DNA of 64,000 nt from CAZISM01 sp964541895. GTDB lineage: Bacteria; Zhuqueibacterota; Zhuqueibacteria; Residuimicrobiales; Residuimicrobiaceae. Position numbers and translations under genes: made by a program. The first letter of the stretch is position 1; each line of letters opens with the position of its first letter. The notes beneath the pieces are model-generated. The model made no database searches. It worked only from the letters and a program-made list of their open reading frames with translations, and was not told the DNA's origin. This document shows, in pieces, positions 17,274 to 25,173 of the stretch. The DNA is taken from assembly GCA_964541895.1 (NCBI GenBank), contig CAZISM010000010.1:15588-79587 (forward strand), given 5' to 3'.

Positions 17274-18328
17274 TTTATTCTGCTTTCTGCCGGCTTGGCG
17301 TTCCTGATCATTTCTTCCACCTGTGCGATGGCCTGCAGGTTCTTGTGCTGCCATTCCGGCAGTGTAAAGAACCAGGGGGCCATGAGAAATCCTTGCAGCC
17401 GTTCCGGGGCGAGGTGCTGCCGGCAGAACGACACTGTGCCTTTAAAGTTAAGATCGCTGTCCCAGTTTGAACCGGTCGGTACCTGATCAAAGCCGGCCTT
17501 GTCGATGTCCAGATAAGCCTGTACCGCCTTTTCTTTCGCCGGATCAAAGCCGGCGCCATAGTACCAGTTGCTTTGCAGCACGGATTTGGGCATGCGTTTG
17601 AGGAACTCTTGCGGATGGTGCCAGTAATAGTCAGACCAGATCCACGGCCGCATGGTATGCTGTTCGACCTGTTTCACAAAGAAGAGAAAATCGTGCCACC
17701 AGAGCTCGCCCTGGCGCACCACGGCGTAGCTGTACTTGCCCTGATGCGCGGCGGTCTCTTCATCATAGCCGAGGTGGAAAAAGCGCGGTGTGTCGAAAAT
17801 GGCGCACACTTCACGAATCAGGTCGGCGCAAACGGTGTAATAGGCTGTCGTGGAGACCTGCCGGCTGTACTCTTTGAGCCAGGTGTCGTGCGCTGTTGAA
17901 AAATTCAATTTGGGTATCGGTTCCAGTCCTTTAGCCCGCAGTCGTGCCAGTTCTTTGCGGAAGCGTTCGACCGTCCAGGAGCCTTTCACCGCCAGTTCGG
18001 GATGGCTTTCGTACTGCAGGGCTTCGCCGAGATCGATCACGAGCAGGTTCATGCCGGCGGCCTGCATGCGGCCGGTCAGCGTTTTCCACACGGTTTCGTT
18101 GAAACGCAGTCGATCGGATTGACACACCAGGCTCAGCTCATCCCCTTTGAATGGCCCCCAGCTTGTGACAGGAATATCGGACCACATATTGACACCCATA
18201 TGCAGCAGCATGCCCCACATGAACGGCGGCGCGTTGTTTCGCGCGGCAGAGCTTTCCGGCAAGGCGGACAGCGCGGTGGCGGCCAGGCCGGTTTTAACAA
18301 AGGTGCGTCGTGACATAGTATGGTCCAT
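17270..18328 (-). CDS. Tat-exported TIM-barrel glycoside hydrolase-like protein (GH20-like)
   Basis: 352 residues. The start at 18328 follows GGAG by seven bases; a second ATG at 18316 begins directly at the twin-arginine signal MSRRTFVKTGLAATAL. After cleavage near residue 28 the chain resembles GH20-type TIM barrels: SWTVERFRKELARLRAKGLEPIPKLNF, then FFHLGYDEE (about residues 200-208), which parallels the catalytic Asp-Glu pair of beta-N-acetylhexosaminidases, and Trp-rich RPWIWSDYYWHHP. It lacks the usual GH20 N-terminal domain and is short, so it may be a distinct family. It overlaps the downstream amidohydrolase by four bases. Activity on amino-sugar glycans is inferred from the DEE motif only. 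Confidence 0.65.
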   Translation of the reverse strand: MDHTMSRRTFVKTGLAATALSALPESSAARNNAPPFMWGMLLHMGVNMWSDIPVTSWGPFKGDELSLVCQSDRLRFNETVWKTLTGRMQAAGMNLLVIDLGEALQYESHPELAVKGSWTVERFRKELARLRAKGLEPIPKLNFSTAHDTWLKEYSRQVSTTAYYTVCADLIREVCAIFDTPRFFHLGYDEETAAHQGKYSYAVVRQGELWWHDFLFFVKQVEQHTMRPWIWSDYYWHHPQEFLKRMPKSVLQSNWYYGAGFDPAKEKAVQAYLDIDKAGFDQVPTGSNWDSDLNFKGTVSFCRQHLAPERLQGFLMAPWFFTLPEWQHKNLQAIAQVEEMIRNAKPAESRIK

Positions 18329-18667
18329 GGCAGTCTCCAGGTTGTTGGATGGGCGGGTGTTGCCGGAAAAATAGCTATTCGAAGGACAAAAATCAAAGGG
18401 AAATGTTGGCTTGCGGCAAGTACTGCGTCAGCAGCTGCCAAGCAATACGTATTGATTGAGCTGGTATTGGATTACAAAGACAATGAACCGCTGATGAATG
18501 CAACAAAGACGTTCGTGTTCATTAGCGGTTCATACTTTTTTGTGTTGCGGCTTGATCGCATTAGTCAAAAAAATATCAGGCACCTCAATGTCCGACAATG
18601 GCTTGCGGTTTATCCGGTATGGGTATTCGACCGGCAAACCTCAAGGCCTTCAACGGAGGCCGGGGGA
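18329..18667. other. Intergenic region with hairpin terminator and repeat remnant
   Basis: 339 bases between two reverse-strand genes. It holds the hairpin at 18484-18541 and the degenerate CACCTC/CCGACA repeat at 18569-18602, and should also contain the promoter of the TIM-barrel gene. No gene was seen. Confidence 0.55.
18484..18541. terminator. Long hairpin, possible bidirectional terminator
   Basis: TGAACCGCTGATGAA (18484-18498) pairs with TTCATTAGCGGTTCA (18518-18532), with one mismatch, around a 19-base loop. Six T follow on the plus strand. On the minus strand the trailing sequence is TTGTCTTTG, weaker for termination, yet that is the strand of the neighbouring genes. The AACCGCTAATGAACACGAA text also looks like dispersed repeat sequence. 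Confidence 0.5.
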
Positions 18668-20149
18668 TCAAATTCTGGCGGACAGAGCTATATTACCAAT
18701 CCTGTATCTTTTTGCGCCATCGGGATGGTCCAGAGGCAGTTCCAGAAACGGGGTGCCGTCCTTTTTGCCTACAGAAACGTAAAGCGTGTAATCGCCTGCA
18801 GCGGCGTTGCGGAAAAAGGTACCGGCAGAATCCCTGAACGCCGGGGCGATGGTGAACTCGGAGGTGATGTGTTGTGACACCGCTTCATGTGGTTTTGCTG
18901 TCTGCAGATCTCTGACGTTGAACGTGGATTCGACCAGCACGGCCACAATTCCGTTTTTATTATCCTTTAAGGTATAGCAGAGATATCCACCGGGGTAACA
19001 GGGCGCCACGCCGGCATTGGCCAGGGCTGTTTCGATGCGGAAAGGCTGTCCCAAAACAACAGCCTTGGGCCAGTTGATGGTTCGCACCTGGATGCGGTAT
19101 CCCATGCGCAGATTGATTTTTTCAATCACATCCCGGTTCTCCTCCAGCAGCACGCGCGGCCACCAGTGAATGGACATATAGCTGGCGTGATACTCTTCCA
19201 CCGATTTGAGCAGCAGCTCCTTGCTCCAGGCATTTCTGCCTTTGGACAGGCCAAAGTGTTCGTGTTCAAGGATCACCGGAAATTTCGGCCAGAACAGTTG
19301 CGCCATCTCGGCATGGAACCACGAGCGGGGCGGAGGCTGGACGAGAATGCTGTCGTCGCGCAGCGTGACGCCTTTGGAAAAGGCATAATCGGTTATGGGA
19401 AAACGGTCTCCAGGTTTATCGTGGCCGGCGTAATCGTCGCTGATACAGAGCAGGGTGTTCCTGAAATGCCGAACGTAGATATCGATGAACTCTTTCATGG
19501 CGGAGACTTTATACTCGATGCGCGAGCTGCCGACGGTATGGCCTTCTCCCCACAAGCCGTAATGGCCGACGTCGACGAACGCGACATTTTCATTGTTGTC
19601 ATACCGCTCAGCCATGGCGGCCACAAATCGATCGACCTTTTGCAGAAAAATCGGATCATCGTAGGCCGGTTCCCAATACTGTTTGTGGCTGCCAAAGTCA
19701 TAGCCTTTGACGCCGGCCTTGACCACCCATTCCGGCGTAGCATAGCGCAACCAGCTTTCGCAGGCGGTGATGCGAAAGGCCACTTTTTTGCCCTTTTCGA
19801 TCCAGCGTTGAGCCGGCGTGTCCAGCACTTCCCAGTTGAATTGGCCTTCTTCGGTCTCGATAAACGACCAGGGGATGCGCAGATACACCGTCGACAGGCC
19901 GGGGAAATCCTCCAGCGTGTCCGAGGGAGCCAGTTTGGAGCCGTAATTATCCATGATGTTGGAATAAAAATGCATGGTCCAGCCCATGGAAGGATTGACC
20001 AGGGCTTTGCCGTTGTCCGACAGGTTTGCAGTCTGAATGTTCGATTGTGCGTATATGGAAGAAGAAGCCATCAAAGGGAGCATGACGCATTGGCCCAATT
20101 GGACCAGAAAGGTTCTGCGATCGGGTTGATTGATTTTTTGGGGATGCAT
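18668..20149 (-). CDS. Exported DUF4832-domain protein, glycosidase-like
   Basis: 493 residues; the ATG at 20149 follows AGGAG. The N-terminus carries a twin-arginine-like export signal (DRRTFLVQLGQCVMLPLMASSSIYA). Residues about 45-360 are a TIM-barrel-like region with LVNPSMGWTMHFYSN, STVYLRIPWSFIETEEGQFNW (the GH42/GH-A-like opening) and YDNNENVAFVDVGHYGLWGEGH. The last 120 residues form the beta-sandwich typical of DUF4832 proteins (WPKAVVLGQPFRIETALANAGVAPCYPGGY). Family function is not established, though members occur with polysaccharide utilisation genes. It lies upstream of the TIM-barrel/amidohydrolase pair on the same strand but is separated from it by 339 bases and a hairpin, so it is probably a separate transcript. 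Confidence 0.72.
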   Translation of the reverse strand: MHPQKINQPDRRTFLVQLGQCVMLPLMASSSIYAQSNIQTANLSDNGKALVNPSMGWTMHFYSNIMDNYGSKLAPSDTLEDFPGLSTVYLRIPWSFIETEEGQFNWEVLDTPAQRWIEKGKKVAFRITACESWLRYATPEWVVKAGVKGYDFGSHKQYWEPAYDDPIFLQKVDRFVAAMAERYDNNENVAFVDVGHYGLWGEGHTVGSSRIEYKVSAMKEFIDIYVRHFRNTLLCISDDYAGHDKPGDRFPITDYAFSKGVTLRDDSILVQPPPRSWFHAEMAQLFWPKFPVILEHEHFGLSKGRNAWSKELLLKSVEEYHASYMSIHWWPRVLLEENRDVIEKINLRMGYRIQVRTINWPKAVVLGQPFRIETALANAGVAPCYPGGYLCYTLKDNKNGIVAVLVESTFNVRDLQTAKPHEAVSQHITSEFTIAPAFRDSAGTFFRNAAAGDYTLYVSVGKKDGTPFLELPLDHPDGAKRYRIGNIALSARI

Positions 20150-20522
20150 ATCTATCTCCTGTTTTGGAGAACTATGATAGTCATTTTTTGCTTTAAAAAC
20201 AAGTCAAGGGAGGTCTGTGGTCATGGCGAGTGCAGGCGCTGGAGTGGTGAAAAAATCTGCTCTTTGTTTTCCGGCCGTCGCTACGCGACGGGCATTTATT
20301 TTCGTTTTCTATCCAGGCGCTAAAACGCCTGGCTACCTTCGCGGGGTCGCTACGCGACCGGAGGTGGGCAGGCAGCGGGGGAATTGTCCCGGGGCATCGG
20401 GGTTGGGAAGCAGAGCTTTCCAGCAAAGGCTTCACCAGGCAGACAGACCTGTTTGCACCTTCTTTTTGATTTGCATCTTTCGGCAGGATTGAGTATACTT
20501 TTTAAAACAGGATGGGAAGCGC
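20150..20522. other. Divergent intergenic region with three tandem hairpins
   Basis: 373 bases between the DUF4832 gene (reverse) and the HipA-like gene (forward). The middle (20275-20359) is packed with hairpins, described separately. The remainder (20370-20430) is GC-rich and also palindrome-rich. No clear promoter was found for either gene, and no gene of its own. Confidence 0.55.
20275..20359. repeat. Cluster of three perfect short hairpins
   Basis: CCGTCG-CTACG-CGACGG (20275-20291), CCAGGCG-CTAAAA-CGCCTGG (20313-20332) and GGTCGC-TAC-GCGACC (20345-20359) follow one another within 85 bases. The first and third share the core GTCGCTACGCGAC. No U-run follows any of them, so they are not ordinary terminators; they look like dispersed palindromic (REP-like) units. 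Confidence 0.75.
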
Positions 20523-21305
20523 ATGAAACTCGTCACCGTCAACGCCACACGCTATGTCACGCCGCTGAAAGAGGGCGGCTCACTGCCGGCCATTATCGAA
20601 GCGGACAACGACGGTCTCTATGTGATCAAATTCCGCGGCGCCGGCCAGGGTGCCAAGGCGCTGATCGCTGAATGGATCGCCGGCGAGATCGCCCGTGCCG
20701 CCGGTCTGCCGGTGCCGGAGATCGTCTTTGTGAATCTGGACGCCGAGCTGGCGCGCACCGAACCGGACCCGGAAATTCACGACCTCATCGTCAACAGCGC
20801 CGGGCTCAATCTCGCGCTGGATTATCTGCCCGGCTCAATCATGTTCAATCCTGTGCGTCAGACAGTCAGCGCCGAGCTCGCGGCCGCTATCGTCTGGCTG
20901 GATGCCTATGTCACCAACATCGACCGCACGGCGCGCAACACCAATATGCTGATGTGGCATAAACAGCTGTACCTGATCGATCACGGCGCGGCGCTCTACT
21001 TTCACCACTCCTGGAGCAACTATGGGCAGCGGAGCAGCGAGCCGTTTACCATGATCCGGGACCACGTGCTGCTGGCGTGGGCCGATGGACTACCAGAGGC
21101 GGATGCCAGAATGAAACGAGTCCTTTCCGCTGACCTCATCGCTGAGGTCGTGGCGGCTGTTCCCGATGACTGGCTGCAGGGCGATTCGCCGTTTGCCGAC
21201 CGCCGGCAGATGCGGCAAGCCTATGTCGACTATTTAACGGCTCGTTTGCAAACATCACATATATTTGTCGAGGAGGCGATGCGTGCGCGGTCCGTTTCTG
21301 TATGA
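20523..21305 (+). CDS. Compact HipA-like Ser/Thr kinase
   Basis: 260 residues. The kinase core of the HipA/PI3K-like fold is visible: a lysine strand YVIKF (Lys36), an acidic helix AEWIAGEIARAAGLPVPE (Glu50/Glu55), the catalytic loop DRTARNTN (Asp134, Asn139 or Asn141), and the metal-binding LIDHG (Asp153). Canonical HipA toxins are about 440 residues and have an extra N-terminal subdomain (Couple_hipA) plus an upstream HipB antitoxin with a helix-turn-helix; both are missing here. Instead the gene overlaps a DUF3037 gene by 23 bases. Catalytic residues look intact, so kinase activity is expected, but the target is unknown. It may be a toxin-like or regulatory kinase with DUF3037 as partner. 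The start has GGAAGCGC upstream, a modest ribosome binding site. Confidence 0.85.
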   Translation: MKLVTVNATRYVTPLKEGGSLPAIIEADNDGLYVIKFRGAGQGAKALIAEWIAGEIARAAGLPVPEIVFVNLDAELARTEPDPEIHDLIVNSAGLNLALDYLPGSIMFNPVRQTVSAELAAAIVWLDAYVTNIDRTARNTNMLMWHKQLYLIDHGAALYFHHSWSNYGQRSSEPFTMIRDHVLLAWADGLPEADARMKRVLSADLIAEVVAAVPDDWLQGDSPFADRRQMRQAYVDYLTARLQTSHIFVEEAMRARSVSV

Positions 21306-21681
21306 TTATGCCATTGTGCGCGTCGTCCCCCGGGTCGAGCGCGAAGAGTTTATCAACGTGGGTGTCGTACTTTCGTGTCCGGCAAAAAAATTCCTACACA
21401 CCGCCATCGCACTGGATGTGGAGCGTCTGCGTTCGTTTGCGGCCGATATGGATGCGGATGTGATCGCAGCGCAGCTGGCGGTCTATCCGCTCATTTGCCA
21501 GGGCGGCGAACAAGCTGGTCCCATCGGCAAACTGACGCAACGGGAGCGGTTCAACTGGCTGATCTCGCCCAAAAGCACCATCATTCAAACGTCGCCGGTG
21601 CACACCGGCTGGTGTGAGGATCCGGCGCTCATGCTGGAACATCTGCTGAACACTATGGTGCGACCGGCACCTGCCGCCTGA
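21283..21681 (+). CDS. DUF3037 family protein
   Basis: 132 residues from the GTG at 21283. This start is chosen because AGGAGG (21271-21276) lies six bases upstream and the conserved DUF3037 opening (FLYDYAIVRVVPRVEREEFINVGV) follows at once; the alternative TTG at 21265 has no ribosome binding site. The protein is small, soluble and without signal peptide. Visible conserved features are the opening strand, a VV LSCPAKKF stretch and a late FNWLISPKSTIIQTSPVHTG segment. No function is established for the family to my knowledge. The 23-base overlap with the HipA-like kinase implies coupled translation and a joint function, for example partner, substrate or neutraliser of the kinase. Confidence 0.85.
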   Translation: MRGPFLYDYAIVRVVPRVEREEFINVGVVLSCPAKKFLHTAIALDVERLRSFAADMDADVIAAQLAVYPLICQGGEQAGPIGKLTQRERFNWLISPKSTIIQTSPVHTGWCEDPALMLEHLLNTMVRPAPAA

Positions 21682-21751
21682 GCCGTTTTTGTATTCACGC
21701 CATAACACGCCTCCCTGTTTTTCTCAACGCGGCTCATGCGGACTTTTTCCC

Positions 21752-21780
21752 TTGATTTAGAGCACGATGCGGGTTATATT
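21752..21780 (+). promoter_or_regulatory. Sigma-70-type promoter of the sugar-catabolic operon
   Basis: TTGATT (21752-21757), a 17-base spacer and TATATT (21775-21780) give 4/6 and 5/6 consensus matches. The predicted start near 21787 lies about 50 bases before the ATG of the first dehydrogenase gene at 21840. Confidence 0.6.
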
Positions 21781-21839
21781 GCTCGGTGGTTTCAACCGCT
21801 ACCGCAGCCACATGAAACAGTAATAATCCGGATTTATCT

Positions 21840-23012
21840 ATGAAGCCTACCGTTTCTTTCGGCATTGTCGGACTCGGCCTGATGGGAAAAGAGTTTGCCG
21901 CCAGCGTAGCGCGCTGGTGCCATCTGGTTGACTCGCCGGTTCGCCCGGAAATCGTTGCCATCTGTGACAACCATGCCGATCTCTTTCCCTGGTATAAAGA
22001 CCATTTTCCGACCATCACACAGGCGACCACAGAGTATCGCGAGCTGCTGCAGAATCCAGCGGTCGAGATCGTCTATTGTGCGGTGCCGCATCATCTTCAT
22101 GAAGAGTTTTATTGCGGGGCGTTGAACGCCGGCAAACACCTGATGGGGGAAAAGCCATTCGGCATTGACAAAAAAGCCAATGACCGCATCAACGAAACCA
22201 TGGCGCAGCACCCCGAACTGTTCGTGCGCTGTACTTCGCAGTTTCCGTTTTTGCCGGCCGTGCAGCGGATTGCTGACCTGCTGACCGCCGGTTCATTCGG
22301 ACGCCTGCTGGAAGTGAATTGCGGGTTCAAGCATTCCAGCGATCTGGATCCCAACAAACCGATCAACTGGAAACGGATGATCGAGATGAACGGCGAATAC
22401 GGCTGCATGGGCGACCTGGGTTTGCACGTCTGCCATGTGCCCTTTCGCGCCGGCTGGGCCATCCGGAACGTTCGCGCCATTCTTTCCAATATCGTAGCCG
22501 AGCGGCCCGACAGTCAAAAGAGAATGGTGGCGTGCCGGACCTGGGATAACGCGACGCTGTTCTGCGAAGCCTGCGAACAGGAGCGGCCGGAGGAACCCTT
22601 TCCGCTCACCATGAAAATGCAGCGCATTGCACCGGGCGAGAAAAACAGCTGGTACCTGGAAATTCTCGGCACAAAAACGTGCGCCCGCTTTTCCACCAAG
22701 AATCCCAAATTGCTGCAGCTGCTGCACTATCAGGGCGGCGAACAGATCTGGCAGAACATCGACATGGGCAGCGAAACGGCGTTTAAAACCAACACCGGTG
22801 CTATTTTTGAACAGGGTTTTTCCGATGCCATCCTGCAGATGTGGGCCGCTTTTCTCTACGAATTTCATCATAAAAAGCCGCTGAAACCCTTTGCCGGTTG
22901 TGTAACGCCGCAGGAAGCGGCGCTCAGTCACGACCTGTTCACCGCCGCGCTGGAATCGCAGCAGCAACAAAAGACGGTCGCTCTGGCGAGCGCGCGAAGG
23001 GGCGAGAAATAG
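21840..23012 (+). CDS. Gfo/Idh/MocA-family NAD(P)-dependent oxidoreductase
   Basis: 390 residues, a typical length. The Rossmann fold opens with GIVGLGLMGKEFA (GxGxxG, residues 7-12), followed by CAVPHHLHEEF and the family hallmark GEKPFGID (EKP near residue 103). The C-terminal alpha/beta domain carries MGDLGLHVCHVPF, where the DxGxH pattern places the catalytic His. The family oxidises or epimerises sugars, inositols and sugar acids. The cytoplasmic location and position as the first gene after a promoter, ahead of nagA-like and kinase genes, point to oxidation of a sugar imported by the same operon. The specific sugar is unknown. Confidence 0.88.
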   Translation: MKPTVSFGIVGLGLMGKEFAASVARWCHLVDSPVRPEIVAICDNHADLFPWYKDHFPTITQATTEYRELLQNPAVEIVYCAVPHHLHEEFYCGALNAGKHLMGEKPFGIDKKANDRINETMAQHPELFVRCTSQFPFLPAVQRIADLLTAGSFGRLLEVNCGFKHSSDLDPNKPINWKRMIEMNGEYGCMGDLGLHVCHVPFRAGWAIRNVRAILSNIVAERPDSQKRMVACRTWDNATLFCEACEQERPEEPFPLTMKMQRIAPGEKNSWYLEILGTKTCARFSTKNPKLLQLLHYQGGEQIWQNIDMGSETAFKTNTGAIFEQGFSDAILQMWAAFLYEFHHKKPLKPFAGCVTPQEAALSHDLFTAALESQQQQKTVALASARRGEK

Positions 23013-23058
23013 TTGTTAATACCTGAATTGTTCACTTTTATAAATCATGGTCTGATCC

Positions 23059-24225
23059 ATGTTCACTCTTAAAGGACGAATCGTCACCGATGCAGAGGTC
23101 ATCGACGGCTATCTGACGATCCGGGATGGCCGGATCAGCCGCATCGAGCAACAGCCGCATGCAGCGACGCACATCCATGATTTCGGCTCGGCCTGGATCG
23201 TGCCCGGGTTCATCGATCTGCACACCCACGGCATCGGCCCTTTTGAGCCGCTGGATGTGGAGGGGCTGGCAGGCATGGCGCGGGAGGCGGTGCGTTTCGG
23301 TACCACGGCGTTACTGCCGACCGGCGCGGCCATGAGCGTCGAGCAGTATGTCACGATGGGGAAAAGCGTGCATCCCGCCAACGCACAGGTCGCCGGCATG
23401 GGCGCCAGGCTGTTGGGTGTGCATCTGGAAGGGCCGTTTATCAATCCGGCCAGTTCCGGTGCGATGGCGCCCTCCACCCGCCGGCCGATCTCGATGGCCG
23501 AAGCGCGCTTCTATGTGCAGGAGATCGGCGACTCGCTCAAGCTGTTTACCTTTTCTCCGGAATTAGCAGGCGGCGTCGAGCTGATTCGTTATTTGCGTGA
23601 ACAGGGTGTGGTGCCGGCGCTCGGTCACTCTATGGCCGAGGGTGAGCAGATCGAAGAATTTGTCCGCGCCGGGCTTGCGCATGTGGTGCACATGTTCAAC
23701 GCCTTTGCCCCTTCCGGGATGAAGGAACCGGGTGTGCTCAAAGCCGGCCTGATCGAACATATTTTGTTGAATGAATCTCTCACGTGTGAATTCATCTGCG
23801 ATATGCAGCACGTGGCGCCGGAGCTGCTGCAACTGGCTGCACGGGTCATCGGCCCGGACCGTTTTGTCGCGGTCACCGATAGCCTGTACGGCGCCGGCCT
23901 GGCGGAGGGGATGTACCAGTTTCCCAACGGCGATCCATACCGCACCACCGACGGCGCGGCCAGACTGTGTGGCGGCGAGTGGGATGGTTGTCTGGCCGGC
24001 AGCGTCCTGACCATGAACCGAGCGTTCGCGAATGTAATGGACCGGTGCGCGTTCGGACCCGTAGCGGCGGCAAAATTCACTTCGCTGAATCCGGCCAGAG
24101 TCATCGGCGTTGATGCGGAAACAGGGAGCCTCTCGGTCGGCAAAAGGGCGGATATGGCGGTATTGGACAGCCAGTGCCGGTGTCTGGCTACGTTTATTAA
24201 TGGGAAGCAGGTTTATCAAATTTGA
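23059..24225 (+). CDS. nagA: N-acetylglucosamine-6-phosphate deacetylase-like amidohydrolase
   Basis: 388 residues, the usual NagA length. All residues expected of the enzyme are visible near their E. coli positions: HTH (55-57), metal ligand Glu124 in GVHLEGPF, His190 in ALGHS, His211 in VHMFNAF, substrate His251 in CDMQHV, and catalytic Asp274 in VTDS. It would remove the acetyl group from an N-acetylated amino-sugar phosphate in the cytoplasm. The next gene encodes a NagB-like protein only 11 bases downstream, as in classical nag operons, but that partner is divergent. The true substrate may therefore be a GlcNAc-6-P relative. The symbol is given for family membership. Confidence 0.85.
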   Translation: MFTLKGRIVTDAEVIDGYLTIRDGRISRIEQQPHAATHIHDFGSAWIVPGFIDLHTHGIGPFEPLDVEGLAGMAREAVRFGTTALLPTGAAMSVEQYVTMGKSVHPANAQVAGMGARLLGVHLEGPFINPASSGAMAPSTRRPISMAEARFYVQEIGDSLKLFTFSPELAGGVELIRYLREQGVVPALGHSMAEGEQIEEFVRAGLAHVVHMFNAFAPSGMKEPGVLKAGLIEHILLNESLTCEFICDMQHVAPELLQLAARVIGPDRFVAVTDSLYGAGLAEGMYQFPNGDPYRTTDGAARLCGGEWDGCLAGSVLTMNRAFANVMDRCAFGPVAAAKFTSLNPARVIGVDAETGSLSVGKRADMAVLDSQCRCLATFINGKQVYQI

Positions 24226-24236
24226 CGGAGATCATA

Positions 24237-25172
24237 ATGGAAACCACGTTCAGCTATAGTCCATCCCAATGGGTGCCTTTTCGAGATAAGGCGGTCCTCG
24301 ATCGCGTTCGCAAAATCAGGAAAGAAGAGCTGACCCAGCACCCTAATCCGAAATTCAAAATCCGCATCGTCAAGGATGATGAAGCAGAATTTATTTTCGT
24401 CTCCGATATGTTTTACCGCATCAAAAAAGCGGCGGATGCGGATGAAAAGGTCGTGCTCATTCTTCCCAATCCCGTGCCTTCTTACCGCAAAGTGGCTTAT
24501 CTGATCAATCTCTTCCAGGTGAATTGCAAAAACCTCTACACCTTTGCCATGGATGAATACGCGGATGAAAACGGCAATCTGGCGCCGGAGACCTGGCGGC
24601 AGGGATTTACCTACGCCATGATGAACAATTTCTACTACCAGATCGATGAAAAGCTGCGTCCGCCCAGGTCGCAGTTTCAGGCGCCCAACAACAAAAACAT
24701 CAGCGATTACGGCAAGATGATCGCGGATAGGGGTGGCGCCGATATGTGTTACAGCGGTCCGGGCTGGACCGGCCATCTCGCCTTTATCGAACCGGATGCG
24801 CCGGAATTCGACGCGCCGCTGGAAGAGTGGAAAAAAATGGGGCCGCGTATCGTGACGCTCAGTCCGTTCACCCTGGCGCAGAATTCATTGCACGGCAGTT
24901 TCGGCATGAGCGGTGACCTGGCCATGGTGCCGCCCAAAGCCGCCACCATTGGCCCGGCCGAGGTGATCGCCTCCAAAGCGCGTCTGGAAATGCACGCGCT
25001 GTCAGTGCACGGCACCACCACCGCCTGGCAGCGGATGATTTCGCGGCTGGTGCTGCACGGCCCGGTTACGCCGTTGCTGCCCTCCTCCATTCATCAGCTG
25101 CTGGAAACCGACTGCATCGTCTCGGAAACTATAGCCGCCGACATTGAGCCGAATTGGGACAAGGGGTATTGA
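24237..25172 (+). CDS. Divergent glucosamine-6-phosphate deaminase (NagB)-like protein
   Basis: 311 residues from the ATG at 24237, behind CGGAG; NagB is usually about 265. It keeps the general base region AMDEYAD (Asp106, matching E. coli Asp72) and GPGWTGHLAFIEP (174-186), which parallels G.G.DGHIAFNEP. In the latter the catalytic Asp141 of NagB is replaced by Thr178, while the equivalents of His143 (His180) and Glu148 (Glu185) remain. The phosphate-binding loop normally written LPTGGTP reads LPNPVPS, so the glycine pair is lost. The sequence is otherwise collinear. It may isomerise or deaminate a different, perhaps unphosphorylated, amino sugar, or may lack deaminase activity. The next gene starts one base after its stop. 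Confidence 0.75.
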   Translation: METTFSYSPSQWVPFRDKAVLDRVRKIRKEELTQHPNPKFKIRIVKDDEAEFIFVSDMFYRIKKAADADEKVVLILPNPVPSYRKVAYLINLFQVNCKNLYTFAMDEYADENGNLAPETWRQGFTYAMMNNFYYQIDEKLRPPRSQFQAPNNKNISDYGKMIADRGGADMCYSGPGWTGHLAFIEPDAPEFDAPLEEWKKMGPRIVTLSPFTLAQNSLHGSFGMSGDLAMVPPKAATIGPAEVIASKARLEMHALSVHGTTTAWQRMISRLVLHGPVTPLLPSSIHQLLETDCIVSETIAADIEPNWDKGY

Positions 25173-25173
25173 T

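Noticed and set aside
20523..21305. Canonical HipAB toxin-antitoxin operon
   Set aside because: There is no upstream helix-turn-helix antitoxin, and the kinase lacks the N-terminal HipA subdomain. It is treated as a different kind of HipA-like module.
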